Source: an uncultured Clostridium sp.
Lineage (GTDB): Bacteria; Bacillota; Clostridia; TANB77; CAG-508
Length of the DNA: 64,000 nucleotides
Reading direction: 5' to 3'
Assembly (NCBI GenBank): GCA_900554565.1
Contig: USHX01000002.1
Location: 1-64,000, forward strand
How positions within the stretch are numbered: position 1 is the first letter of the stretch; every line of letters starts with the position of its first letter. Shown here in pieces: positions 54,170 through 63,690 of the stretch. The notes below the pieces were generated by a model. It did not search any database and had not been told where the DNA came from. It worked only from the letters and a program-made list of their open reading frames with translations. A program made the translations under genes and the position numbers.

Positions 54170-55756
54170 TTATAAATAAATTTTGTAATCAATATCAGGG
54201 AATAGACAATCCTTTTTATTTATGTCTTTCAAAAATTCTTCATCTATTTTGTCATCTTTAATTTGATAATATAATTTTGTAAATCTTCCAATATGATCTT
54301 TTATTCTTTTTTTAGCATAATCAACCATAGTTCCATTTGTAATTATAAATAGCCAGTCACTACTTTGTGCAAGTAAAAGTTCTCTAGCACATTGATTTAA
54401 AGCTTTTTTCTTTAATCCTTTGGCATTAGGGAATAGGTTAGCTAATTCGCACATTCTGTCACCAGCAACATGTAGATGTCTATGTACATAATCATTTGTT
54501 GGATTTAACCAAACTTCACTATATCCATTTGCGCCCCAACTTGAACGACAAGGTGAAGCAACTTGCATTGAGGGGTATTTATCAATATATTCAGATGGTG
54601 TAATTAATTGGAAGTTACAGTCATCATAATAAATCTTTTTAAATAAAATATATAACCAATATGGACCTTCATACCACCAATGTCCATATAGTTCTGCATC
54701 ATAAGGACACAATATAATAGGCGGATTTTCAGTGTATTCTGAAACATCATTAATTTGAGCATTTCTAGAATCTAAGAAATGGCCAGCTTGTCTTTCAGCA
54801 GAATCTTTAGCCCATTGGATATTATAATAATCTTTAAAATCAGACTTTCCTGTAATTCTATAATATTTGATACCAGTGTGAACTCTAACTCCATTGTGTG
54901 CAATATAAGGTTTAATGTAATCATAATCAGCTTCATATCCGATATCTCTATAAAATTCTCTGTAATTATAATCACCAGGGTATCCATTAATTGAACTCCA
55001 AACTTGTCTTGAAGACTCTATGTCACGCCCAAATGCTATAACACCTTCAGGTGAAACGATTGGAGCAAATGTACCATAAACTGGAGTAGGGTTAGCATAT
55101 AAAATACCATGTGATTCTGTAATAATATAATCAATTCCAAATTCTTTTAAATATTTATCAGCCTCAGGAACATATCCACATTCAGGAAGCCAAATACCAC
55201 GAGGCTTTCTACCAAAATATCTTTCATATGTTTGAACACCAACAGCTATTTGAGCTTTAACAGTTTTTTCATTAACATATAAAATAGGGAAGTATCCATG
55301 GGTTGCACCACATGTTATAATTTCTAAAACTCCTATATCTTGAAAATGTTTAAATGCTTCTATAAGGTTACATTTATAAACATCTTTAAACAAATGTAAA
55401 TCATTTGAATAGCGGTCAAAATAATAATGTGATAATTTATTTAATCTTTCATCACCAGCAGTTCTAGTTATTTCTTTTTTAGACAGTTCTATTAATTTTT
55501 TTAAATATTTTATATATTTCCTTTGTAATAATTTATTGTCAAGCATAGAAAGCAATGGTGGAGTCATAGACATTGTAATTCTAAAATCAACACCTTCATC
55601 AACTAGCTTTTGAAAATTAGTAAGTAAGGGAATATAGGTTTCTGAAATTGCTTCGTACAACCAAGATTCTTCTAAATAATCATCACTTTCAGGGTGGTGT
55701 ATAAATGGAAGATGTGCGTGAAGAACAAAACTTACATATCCTTTTTTATTTTGCAT
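54170..55756 (-). CDS. Glycoside hydrolase family 57, 1,4-alpha-glucan branching enzyme type
   Basis: A 528-residue GH57 enzyme with FVLHAHLPFIHHPE at the N-terminus (motif 1), GIWLPECGYVPE (catalytic Glu near residue 189) and CPYDAELYGHWWYEGP (catalytic Asp near 353), and the C-terminal branching-enzyme helical domain (SSDWLFIITNGTMVDYAKKRI). It should introduce alpha-1,6 branches in glycogen-like glucan. AAAGGAGAA precedes the ATG. It is 36 bp downstream of the DUF4912 gene, a common pairing. Confidence 0.93.
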   Translation of the reverse strand: MQNKKGYVSFVLHAHLPFIHHPESDDYLEESWLYEAISETYIPLLTNFQKLVDEGVDFRITMSMTPPLLSMLDNKLLQRKYIKYLKKLIELSKKEITRTAGDERLNKLSHYYFDRYSNDLHLFKDVYKCNLIEAFKHFQDIGVLEIITCGATHGYFPILYVNEKTVKAQIAVGVQTYERYFGRKPRGIWLPECGYVPEADKYLKEFGIDYIITESHGILYANPTPVYGTFAPIVSPEGVIAFGRDIESSRQVWSSINGYPGDYNYREFYRDIGYEADYDYIKPYIAHNGVRVHTGIKYYRITGKSDFKDYYNIQWAKDSAERQAGHFLDSRNAQINDVSEYTENPPIILCPYDAELYGHWWYEGPYWLYILFKKIYYDDCNFQLITPSEYIDKYPSMQVASPCRSSWGANGYSEVWLNPTNDYVHRHLHVAGDRMCELANLFPNAKGLKKKALNQCARELLLAQSSDWLFIITNGTMVDYAKKRIKDHIGRFTKLYYQIKDDKIDEEFLKDINKKDCLFPDIDYKIYL

Positions 55757-55792
55757 TATAATAATTCTCCTTTGTTTTTCTTATATTGATTG

Positions 55793-56641
55793 TTATGAAG
55801 ATGGATTATTTTTATCATAAATATCTTCTACATTTTCATTTTTGTAAATTGCTTTATATATATCATAAATATTATAAATTTTTCCCATGTTTCTCATGAA
55901 TGATAGACTAGCAACATTTTTTGAAGTTTCATTACCTGTTTTTGTATCTCTAAAGTAAATCATATTTTGGCCTTTATCGAATAAAATATGGTCATTTGGA
56001 GATTCGATTTCGTTAGATATTGAAACATATATATAATCTGTATTTAAGTTTTCAATTTTTTGAATAGGGAGCCTACCAAGTTCTATTCTATAATCACATT
56101 TGCTATCTGCAACATGTAAATACCAACTATTTGCAAAATCATTTATTTCAACTTCAAAACTGTAACCTAAAGTATCGTTATGAACAATTAAAATAGGTTT
56201 TGTTGTTTCGAAAAAGTTTTCTCCATATTGTTTTTTGAAATTTTCTCTATCCGCATCTGAAATATCCCAGTAAATAAATAGGGTATTTGGAGTTTGTGCT
56301 AAAAGTTTTACAACAGTTTGGTTATATCTGTATGGTAAATCATAGTATTCTACAATATCTACTTTTTTCTTAGAAGTTGCTTTCTTTGTTGAGCTCTTTT
56401 TAATAGTAGATTTTTTAGCTGTAGCTGATTTTGTAGTTGTTTTCTTTGTAGGTGACTTTTTGGAAGCACTTTTTTTAGCCGTAGAAGACTTTTTTGCTCC
56501 TACAGCTTTTTCAGATTTTTTTGTTATTTTTGTTGTAGCTTTCTTAGTTGCAGTTTTGGTGCTACTTGCTTTTTTTTGTGTTTTCTTTGGTTCTTTTTTT
56601 TCTATTTCTAATTCTTTTTGTTCTTTTGTTTTTCTTGGCAT
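55793..56641 (-). CDS. DUF4912 protein with basic H1-like N-terminal tail
   Basis: A 282-residue protein. Residues 1-90 consist of Lys/Ala/Ser/Thr repeats (KKSA, KKST, KKAT) like histone H1 tails; residues about 95-230 form the DUF4912 domain (TPNTLFIYWDISDADRENFKK and SWYLHVADSKCDYRIELG). The tail is low-complexity coding repeat. It is cotranscribed with the GH57 gene, suggesting a role in storage-glucan metabolism. AGGGAGG precedes the ATG. Confidence 0.85.
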   Translation of the reverse strand: MPRKTKEQKELEIEKKEPKKTQKKASSTKTATKKATTKITKKSEKAVGAKKSSTAKKSASKKSPTKKTTTKSATAKKSTIKKSSTKKATSKKKVDIVEYYDLPYRYNQTVVKLLAQTPNTLFIYWDISDADRENFKKQYGENFFETTKPILIVHNDTLGYSFEVEINDFANSWYLHVADSKCDYRIELGRLPIQKIENLNTDYIYVSISNEIESPNDHILFDKGQNMIYFRDTKTGNETSKNVASLSFMRNMGKIYNIYDIYKAIYKNENVEDIYDKNNPSS

Positions 56642-56736
56642 TTTTTTCCTCCCTTAAGTATCTCTTTACTTTCCTTATATATTATACTAAATGGAAAATA
56701 AATTCAAGAGTAAAATGCAAGTTTTTGAAAAATGTA

Positions 56737-57012
56737 TTAGACGATATTTTCATCTTTTAATTCTGAAATAAAATCAGTTAAAAGGTCTTCAATAGAAACA
56801 TTGAAAATATGTGATAAAGCATATAATTCGTAATCTTTTAAAATTCTTTTTCCGTTTTCTAGTTTGTATAAAGAAGGTTTAGAAATGTCAATTCCCATTA
56901 GTGCTAATTTTGTTGAAAGGCCAGATAATGATAAGTTGTTCTTTTGTCTTAGTTCTTTGATTTTTTTACTGGAAACATTTAATTTATTATTATATTTACT
57001 ACATTGATACAT
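56737..57012 (-). CDS. XRE-family helix-turn-helix regulator
   Basis: A 91-residue regulator: SKKIKELRQKNNLSLSGLSTKL (helices 1-2), DISKPSLYKLENGKRIL (recognition helix, about 45-61) and a short C-terminal helix. The ATG at 57012 has AAAGGGA upstream; a longer frame starting at 57108 has no site and a hydrophobic, unrelated leader. An inverted repeat upstream (57081-57099) may be its own operator. It is divergent from recJ. Confidence 0.85.
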   Translation of the reverse strand: MYQCSKYNNKLNVSSKKIKELRQKNNLSLSGLSTKLALMGIDISKPSLYKLENGKRILKDYELYALSHIFNVSIEDLLTDFISELKDENIV

Positions 57013-57080
57013 ACGCAAAATCCCTTTCATTTTTAAAAATTTAATCAATAAGTAAATTTTATAGTAAAATGATAAAAAGA

Positions 57081-57099
57081 TGTATCCACTAGTGATACA
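57081..57099. promoter_or_regulatory. Inverted repeat, candidate operator of the XRE regulator
   Basis: TGTATC CACTAGT GATACA: 6-bp arms with a 7-nt spacer in the region between the XRE gene and recJ, the kind of site used by homodimeric XRE repressors. Confidence 0.5.
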
Positions 57100-57195
57100 C
57101 CGAAGCACTTCAAAATTCTATAAATTTAGTAAAAACTCTTTAAAAAAAACCGAAAATGTTATACAATATTATAAAATTAATTTTAGGAGAATCAA

Positions 57196-58887
57196 ATGAA
57201 CAAAAAGTGGCAGATTTATGATACAAAGCAAGAAAAAATAGAAGAAATAGAAAGCAAATACAACTTAAACAAATTACTATCAACAATATTAGTAAACAGA
57301 AATATAATAACAAAAAAAGACATAGAACTATTTTTAAATCCAACAAGGCAAGACTTCTATGATCCATTTTTGATAAAAGACATGGACATAGCCATAAAAA
57401 GAATAATAAAAGCAATAGAAAACAAAGAAAAAGTAACAATCTATGGAGACTATGATGTAGATGGAATTACAAGTATAACAGTATTAAAAAGCTTTTTAAA
57501 AGATGTTGGATTAGAAGCCAAACATTATATTCCAAATAGACTAAACGAAGGATATGGACTAAACAAACCAGCAATAGAAAAAATTGCACAAGAAGGTTGC
57601 GACTTAATGATTACAGTAGACTGCGGAATTTCAGGAAATGAAGAAATAGAATATGCTAATTCTTTAGGAATAGAAACGATTATAACAGACCACCATGAGC
57701 CGGGAAATGAACTTCCAAAAGCACTAGCAGTTATAGACAATAAAAGAAAAGACTCTGAATATCCATTTAGAGAATTAGCTGGAGTAGGAGTAGTTTTCAA
57801 AGTTATTCAAGCATTAGGAAAAACATTAGGTTTAAAAGAAGAAAGCTACTTAAAATATTTAGACATCGTATGTGTTGGAACAATATCAGACATTGTACCA
57901 TTAGTAGATGAAAACAGAGTAATAACAAAACTAGGATTAATGTTAGTAAAACAAACAAAAAACATAGGACTAAAATCAATAATAAATTCATCTGGATATA
58001 AAAACATTGATTCAACAACAATTTCATTTGGGGTTGCACCAAGAATTAATGCATGTGGAAGAATGGGAAAAGCGGAAGAAGCGCTAGATTTATTCTTATC
58101 AACAGACATAAATGAAGTAAATGACTTAACAAATAAATTAAATGCACATAATAAAGAAAGACAAGAAACAGAAAAAGCTATATTTGAAAATGCAATTGAG
58201 AAGATAGAAAGTGAAAAACTAAACGAAAACAGAACAATAATAGTAGGTGGAGAGAATTGGCACCATGGTGTAATAGGAATAGTTTCATCTAAAATTACAG
58301 ACATGTATTTTAAACCAAGTATATTATTAAGCTTTGAAGAAGATGGGATAGGAAAAGGCTCTGGGAGAAGTATTTCAGGATTTGACCTACATGAAGCACT
58401 TATGAAATGCTTAGATAGCATAGAAAAATTTGGTGGCCATAGTATGGCAATAGGAATAACAATAAAAAAAGACAACTTAGAAAAATTTAAAAAAGAATTT
58501 GAAAAAGTAGCAGAAGAAAAACATATAGAAGAAATAATACCAATAATAAATATAGATGCAAAAATCAACTTAAGTGATATAAACAAAGAAATGGTAGAAA
58601 GTTTAAGCAAACTAGAGCCATTTGGAGAAGCAAATAAAACACCGATATTTGCATTTAAAAATCTAAAAATTGATTCAATAAGAGCTTTATCAGAAGGAAA
58701 ACATCTTAAACTAACATTAAAAGATAATAATACAATAATAGATGCAATAGGATTTAACATAGGAAAATTAGCAGAAGAATATAGAATAGGCGACAAAGTA
58801 GATATAGCAGGGATATTAGAAATAAATACTTTTAATGGAGTTCAAAAACTACAAATAAATATAAAAGATATAATGAAATCAATATAA
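57196..58887 (+). CDS. recJ: Single-stranded-DNA-specific exonuclease RecJ
   Basis: A 563-residue DHH-family 5'-3' exonuclease. DYDVDG (about residue 84), ITVDCGISG (about 141) and ITDHHEPG (about 166) provide the metal ligands; the DHHA1 motif reads FGGHSMAIGI (the usual A-A replaced by M-A). TTTAGGAG precedes the ATG. It is followed 20 bp later by relA, a frequent Firmicute pairing. Confidence 0.95.
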   Translation: MNKKWQIYDTKQEKIEEIESKYNLNKLLSTILVNRNIITKKDIELFLNPTRQDFYDPFLIKDMDIAIKRIIKAIENKEKVTIYGDYDVDGITSITVLKSFLKDVGLEAKHYIPNRLNEGYGLNKPAIEKIAQEGCDLMITVDCGISGNEEIEYANSLGIETIITDHHEPGNELPKALAVIDNKRKDSEYPFRELAGVGVVFKVIQALGKTLGLKEESYLKYLDIVCVGTISDIVPLVDENRVITKLGLMLVKQTKNIGLKSIINSSGYKNIDSTTISFGVAPRINACGRMGKAEEALDLFLSTDINEVNDLTNKLNAHNKERQETEKAIFENAIEKIESEKLNENRTIIVGGENWHHGVIGIVSSKITDMYFKPSILLSFEEDGIGKGSGRSISGFDLHEALMKCLDSIEKFGGHSMAIGITIKKDNLEKFKKEFEKVAEEKHIEEIIPIINIDAKINLSDINKEMVESLSKLEPFGEANKTPIFAFKNLKIDSIRALSEGKHLKLTLKDNNTIIDAIGFNIGKLAEEYRIGDKVDIAGILEINTFNGVQKLQINIKDIMKSI

Positions 58888-58907
58888 AAATAGAAAGAAG
58901 TGGTGAT

Positions 58908-61103
58908 ATGCAAGAACAAAAAGAAATAACAATTCAAGATGTAATTGCAAAAAGAAAAAAACATGCTAGAAAAGTAGACACAAAACTAATTACAAGGGCA
59001 TATAAATATGCACTTCAAAATCATGGAAATCAATGTAGAAGATCAGGTGAGCCATATATAATTCACCCACTAAATGTTGCATATATTTTGGCAGATATAG
59101 GATTAGATGATAGCACAGTATGTGCGGCACTTTTACATGATGTAGTAGAAGATACACAAATAACACAAGAAGATATAACACGAGAATTTGGACAAGAAAT
59201 ATCAGATATGGTAGCAGGTGTAACAAAACTTGGAAACATGCAATTTACATCTGTTGAAGAGCAACAAGTAGAAGATTATAGAAAAATGTTTTTAGCAATG
59301 GGAAAAGACATAAGAGTAATACTAATCAAACTTGCTGATAGATTACACAATATGAGAACATTAAAATTCCTAAAGAGAGATAGACAAATTGCAAATGCAA
59401 AAGAAACAATGGAATTATATGCACCACTTGCAAACAGATTAGGATTATATTCTTTAAAATGGGAACTAGAAGACTTATCTTTTAAATATCTATATCCAGA
59501 AGAATATCATGAATTAGTAGAAGGAATAAACAAAAAAAGAGAAGAAAGACTAAAATTCATAGAAAAAATTATGGATGACATTAGAGTGGCATTGAAAAAA
59601 CAGAGAATAGATGCAGAAGTTACAGGTAGAGCAAAACACTTATATAGTATATATAGAAAAATGAAAAGAGATAACAAAACTCTAGACCAAATATATGACT
59701 TATTTGCTTTACGTATATTAGTAAATTCGGTAAAAGATTGTTATGCTGCATTAGGGGTTGTACATGAATTATATAGCCCAATGCCAGGAAGATTTAAAGA
59801 TTATATAGCAGTTCCAAAGCCAAATATGTACCAATCAATACATACAACACTATTAGGAGAAAAAGGAACACCATTTGAAGTACAAATTCGTACATGGGAA
59901 ATGCATAGAATAGCAGAATACGGAATTGCAGCACATTGGGCATACAAAGAAGCAAGTTACTTTGGTAAAAAAGAAGCGGTAAAAGTTGGAGAAGACAAAT
60001 TAGCATGGTTAAGAGAAACATTAGAATGGCAAAAAGAAATGCAAGACCCACAAGAATTTCTAGATACATTAAAAACCGAATTATTTGAAGATGAAGTATA
60101 TGTATTTACTCCAAAGGGAAAAATAAAAGTCTTACCAAGAGGCGCAACACCAATAGACTTTGCATATAGCATACACGCAGAAATAGGACATCATATGGTT
60201 GGAGCAAAAATAAACAGCAAAATGATGCCAATAATAACACCATTAAAAAGTGGAGACATAGTAGAGATAATAACATCTGACAAATCAAAAGGACCAAGTA
60301 GAGATTGGCTTAAATTTGTAAAAAGTTCAAGTGCTAAAAACAAAATAAAAAGCTGGTTCAAAAAAGCTCAAAAGGCAGAGAACATAGAAAAAGGAAAAGA
60401 CTTAATTGAAAAAGAGTTAAAAAGAATAGGTGTAACACATACAAATCTATTTAAAGCTGAATATATTCAACCAATGCTTGATAAATATAGATACAAAAAC
60501 ATAGATGAAATGTATGCAGCAGTTGGATTTGGCGCAAATTCTCCAGTTAAAGTAATTGCAAGAATGTTGCAAGAATACAGAAAAGAGCATGAAGAAGAAA
60601 ACATAGAAGAAAAAATTCAAGAATTAGCTCAAGCTAGAAACAATAAGCCAAAACCATCAAATTCAGGAATAATAGTAAAAGGAATAGACAATTGTTTAGT
60701 AAAATTATCAAAATGTTGCAATCCTTTACCAGGAGATGAAATAGTAGGATATATAACAAAAGGAAGAGGAGTTTCAGTACATAGAAAAGATTGCACAAAT
60801 ATTAAAGATTTATTATCTGAAGAAAATAGAATGATAGATGTAGAATGGTATAAAGAAGAAAAAGCATCATATCAAGTTGATATAGAAATAAATTCAAATG
60901 ACAGAAATGGACTATTATTAGACATATTAAAAGAAGTTGGAACAACAAAAGCTAAGATTTTAGGTGTTAATACAAAAGTAACTAAAGAAAAAATTGCAAT
61001 TATTGATATGACACTAGAAGTTGAAAACTTAGAAGAATTAAACAAAGCAATAAAAGTAATTAGAAAAGTAGATAGTGTATATGAAGTAAGAAGGAAGAAA
61101 TAA
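58908..61103 (+). CDS. relA: Bifunctional (p)ppGpp synthetase/hydrolase
   Basis: A 731-residue RSH protein. N-terminal HD hydrolase with LLHDVVEDTQIT (about 75-86), synthetase domain with GRAKHLYSIYRKM and YNLFALRILV-like DLFALRILV (about 240-275), PKPNMYQSIHTTLLG (about 303), TGS domain (VYVFTPKGKIKVLPRGATPIDFAY, about 396-420) and ACT domain at the C-terminus. Both catalytic halves look intact. GAAGTGGTGAT precedes the ATG. It overlaps nothing but ends 1 bp before the next gene. Confidence 0.96.
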   Translation: MQEQKEITIQDVIAKRKKHARKVDTKLITRAYKYALQNHGNQCRRSGEPYIIHPLNVAYILADIGLDDSTVCAALLHDVVEDTQITQEDITREFGQEISDMVAGVTKLGNMQFTSVEEQQVEDYRKMFLAMGKDIRVILIKLADRLHNMRTLKFLKRDRQIANAKETMELYAPLANRLGLYSLKWELEDLSFKYLYPEEYHELVEGINKKREERLKFIEKIMDDIRVALKKQRIDAEVTGRAKHLYSIYRKMKRDNKTLDQIYDLFALRILVNSVKDCYAALGVVHELYSPMPGRFKDYIAVPKPNMYQSIHTTLLGEKGTPFEVQIRTWEMHRIAEYGIAAHWAYKEASYFGKKEAVKVGEDKLAWLRETLEWQKEMQDPQEFLDTLKTELFEDEVYVFTPKGKIKVLPRGATPIDFAYSIHAEIGHHMVGAKINSKMMPIITPLKSGDIVEIITSDKSKGPSRDWLKFVKSSSAKNKIKSWFKKAQKAENIEKGKDLIEKELKRIGVTHTNLFKAEYIQPMLDKYRYKNIDEMYAAVGFGANSPVKVIARMLQEYRKEHEEENIEEKIQELAQARNNKPKPSNSGIIVKGIDNCLVKLSKCCNPLPGDEIVGYITKGRGVSVHRKDCTNIKDLLSEENRMIDVEWYKEEKASYQVDIEINSNDRNGLLLDILKEVGTTKAKILGVNTKVTKEKIAIIDMTLEVENLEELNKAIKVIRKVDSVYEVRRKK

Positions 61104-61104
61104 A

Positions 61105-61752
61105 ATGATATTAAAAGAACTAAAGATAGATACATGGGTAGGAGACCAAACAAATTGTTACATAATATTAGATGAAAAATCTAAAGAAATAATGGTAATA
61201 GATCCAGCCGGTGATGTGGATAAAATAGTAGAACTAATAAATATTCTAGAAGGAAAATTAAAATACATTTATTTAACACATTGCCATGGAGACCATATAA
61301 CAGGAGTAACAGAACTAAAAAACAGATGTGGTGGGAAAATATTAATACATAGAGAAGATGCAGAAGGACTAAATGATGCAAATATAAATTTAACACCATA
61401 TATAAGAGAAGAAAGAATAGAACTAGAAGCAGATTCAAGAGTAGATGATAATGACTTAATACATTTAGGAGACTTAGAATTCAAAGTAATACATACACCT
61501 GGGCACACAAAAGGTGGAACATGTTTATATATTGAAAGTGAAAAATGTCTATTTTCAGGTGATACATTATTTAGAGGAACATGGGGAAGAACTGATGTAC
61601 CAACAGGTAGCATAGAAGATATAATGAATTCAATAACAAACAAATTAATGAAATTGCCAGGAGAAACAATAGTATATCCTGGCCATGGGTTAAGTACAAG
61701 AATTGAAGATGAAAAACCAATATATTTAGAATTAAAACCAAAAAAATATTAA
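61105..61752 (+). CDS. Metallo-beta-lactamase-fold hydrolase, glyoxalase II-like
   Basis: A 215-residue protein with YLTHCHGDHITGV (metal motif, about 52-64), HTPGHTKGGTCLYIE (about 131-145), SGDTLFRGTWGRTD (about 151-164) and YPGHGLSTR (about 191). Typical of small glyoxalase-II/YcbL-type hydrolases that act on thioesters. Begins right after the relA stop; AGAAGGAAG lies in the end of relA. hisS follows in 18 bp. The relA-mbl-hisS order is common in Clostridia. Confidence 0.92.
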   Translation: MILKELKIDTWVGDQTNCYIILDEKSKEIMVIDPAGDVDKIVELINILEGKLKYIYLTHCHGDHITGVTELKNRCGGKILIHREDAEGLNDANINLTPYIREERIELEADSRVDDNDLIHLGDLEFKVIHTPGHTKGGTCLYIESEKCLFSGDTLFRGTWGRTDVPTGSIEDIMNSITNKLMKLPGETIVYPGHGLSTRIEDEKPIYLELKPKKY

Positions 61753-61770
61753 AACGAAGGGAGCAAAATA

Positions 61771-63079
61771 ATGGAAAAAACAGAACCAAGAACATTATCA
61801 GGATTTATGGAACTATTACCACAAGACCAAATTCAATTTAATCAAATGAAAAAGCAAATAGAAGAAATATACCAAAAATTCGGATTTTTACCATTAGATA
61901 CACCAGTAATAGAATTATCTGAAGTATTACTTGCAAAAGCAGGTGGAGAAACAGAAAAACAAATTTACAGATTTAACAAAGGAGATAAAGACTTATCTTT
62001 AAGATTTGATTTAACAGTGCCTTTATCAAAATATGTGGCAAAAAACTATGGGAATTTAAGCTTTCCATTTAGAAGATATCAAATAGGGAAAGTATATCGT
62101 GGTGAAAGAACACAAAAAGGTAGATTTAGAGAATTCTATCAATGTGACATCGACATAATAGGAGATGGAGAATTAGACTTAATAAATGATGCAGAATTAC
62201 CAAGTGTAATTTACAACATATTTAAATCATTTGGATTTGATAATTTTACAATAAGAGTAAATAACAGAAAAATTTTAAATGGATTATTTGAAGCAATAGG
62301 ACAAAAAGAAAGTGCAACAGAAATTTTAAGAATAATTGATAAAATTGATAAAATAGGTAAAGAAGCAGTAATAGAAGAACTAGAAAAAATAAATGTAGAC
62401 TCAACATCAATAGAAAAAATAATTTCATTTATAGAAATAGAAGGAACATCAGATGAAAAAATACAAAAATTAAAACAACTAGGATTTGAAAATGAAACAT
62501 TTAATAAAGGTGTTGAAGAACTAGAATTTGTTATAAAAAATATGAGATTATTCGGAATACCAGAAGAGAATTTCAAAGTAGATTTAACAATAGCAAGAGG
62601 CCTAGACTATTACACAGGAACAGTCTATGAAACATTTTTAAATGATTATAGAGAGCTTCGGAAGTGTATGTTCAGGTGGAAGATATGAAAACTTGGCAGA
62701 ATATTACACAGATAAAAAATTACCAGGTGTGGGAATATCTATTGGGCTAACACGTTTATTCTATAAATTAAATGAATTAAATTTAATTAAAGAAACTAAA
62801 AAATCTGTTGCTGATATATTAATAATTCCAATGATTGAAGATTTAAGTGTACCAATTAAATTGGCAACAAAATTAAGAAACAATGGTGTAAAAACAGAAA
62901 TATATTTAAATAATAAAAAATTAAAAGCTAAATTTAAATATGCTGATAAACTTCAAATTCCATATGTTATAGTTATTGGAGAAGATGAAATTGCAAATAA
63001 CAAGTTTAAATTAAAAAATATGGAAACAGGGGAAGAAAAGGAACTTTCAGCTGATGAGATAGAAGATTTTAAATTTTAA
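61771..63079 (+). CDS. hisS: Histidyl-tRNA synthetase, needing a +1 frameshift at CGG-A
   Basis: A class II synthetase. Segment 1 (61771-62658, 296 codons) has TPVIELSEVLLAK, LRFDLTVPLSKYVA, motif 2 RGERTQKGRFREFYQCDIDIIG and RGLDYYTGTVYE. Zero frame meets CGG at 62659-62661 and ends at 62688. Omitting C62659 continues as GSVCSGGRYENL, the conserved HisRS glycine-rich loop, then GVGISIGLTRLF (motif 3) and the anticodon-binding domain to 63079. Total about 435 residues, normal for HisRS. This enzyme is essential, so loss is not plausible. AACGAAGGGAG precedes the ATG. Confidence 0.9.
62656..62662 (+). other. +1 frameshift site CGG-A in hisS
   Basis: Zero-frame CTT CGG AAG; required CTT (C) GGA AGT. 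Extra base C62659. The restored glycine opens GSVCSGGRY. Zero frame ends after nine codons. Confidence 0.9.
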
Positions 63080-63083
63080 GTAC

Positions 63084-63118
63084 AAAAAAGAAACCTAAAA
63101 TTAATAGGTTTCTTTTAA
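63084..63118 (+). terminator. Terminator of hisS
   Basis: AAAAGAAACCTA / TAGGTTTCTTTT stem-loop followed by AATATG; 5 bp after the hisS stop. Confidence 0.8.
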
Positions 63119-63128
63119 TATGCCATAT

Positions 63129-63614
63129 TTATTTTATTTTGAAAAAATCATCAAAATCTGTAAGCTTTATTGAACCCACATTTTTAAATATTACATCAGA
63201 AGTACTTTTCATTGATACCTCTAATATATCATTTTCTTTGTATTCTACAAAAATTTTAGAAAGCTCATTTCTATAAATGCTTCTAATAAGTTGATTTTGA
63301 AATGGGGTGTCTGAAATATCATCATGTTTTAATGTTACTTCTGTAACACCACTTTCTTTCAAAATATACCTGAGATCATCAAGTCGCTTTTTTTGCGTAA
63401 TTGTAGTCTCAATTGCTATATATGCTAAAACCCAACAAATAGCCATAACTACTATCACTAAAAGAAATAAACCAAAACAAAAGATAGGTGTTATATTTGG
63501 TAAATCAGTAAAAATTACCCATATAACAATTAGCGCTGCAATAACACCAGCTAAAAAGGCAATTAATGTTGCGAATTGTTTTTTCTTGTCACTAAAAAAA
63601 TTTTTTTCTGTCAT
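63129..63614 (-). CDS. Two-helix membrane protein of unknown function
   Basis: A 161-residue protein with two membrane segments (about 13-38 and 42-66) and a cytoplasmic C-terminal domain of about 90 residues. GGGAGGGAA precedes the ATG. It has an own promoter overlapping two inverted repeats and lies beside a Crp/Fnr-type regulator gene. Confidence 0.65.
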   Translation of the reverse strand: MTEKNFFSDKKKQFATLIAFLAGVIAALIVIWVIFTDLPNITPIFCFGLFLLVIVVMAICWVLAYIAIETTITQKKRLDDLRYILKESGVTEVTLKHDDISDTPFQNQLIRSIYRNELSKIFVEYKENDILEVSMKSTSDVIFKNVGSIKLTDFDDFFKIK

Positions 63615-63670
63615 GTTGTAAATTCCCTCCCGTAAACGAAAAATATAGTGAAATTAAATAGGCATATAAA

Positions 63671-63690
63671 TAAGGTCCAATTGAACCTTA
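63671..63690. promoter_or_regulatory. 20-nt inverted repeat at the promoter of the 63129 gene
   Basis: TAAGGTCCAATTGAACCTTA pairs at 18 of 20 positions without spacer. It lies just downstream of the -10 box on the minus strand, a repressor-type position. Confidence 0.6.

Noticed and set aside
56380..56640. Satellite repeat or CRISPR-like array
   Set aside because: The repetitive stretch is in frame and encodes a Lys/Ala/Ser/Thr-rich tail of the DUF4912 protein; there are no spacers.
10894..63079. rbgA, yicC, priA, uvrA and hisS as five pseudogenes
   Set aside because: All six lesions are the same one-base insertion in the same context, flanking sequences are otherwise intact, restored lengths are normal, and several of the genes are essential and normally single-copy.
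10894..63079. Frameshifts as random sequencing or assembly error
   Set aside because: None lies in a homopolymer, the inserted base is always C before GGA, and CGG is otherwise avoided in these genes. Read mapping is still needed to exclude a systematic artefact.
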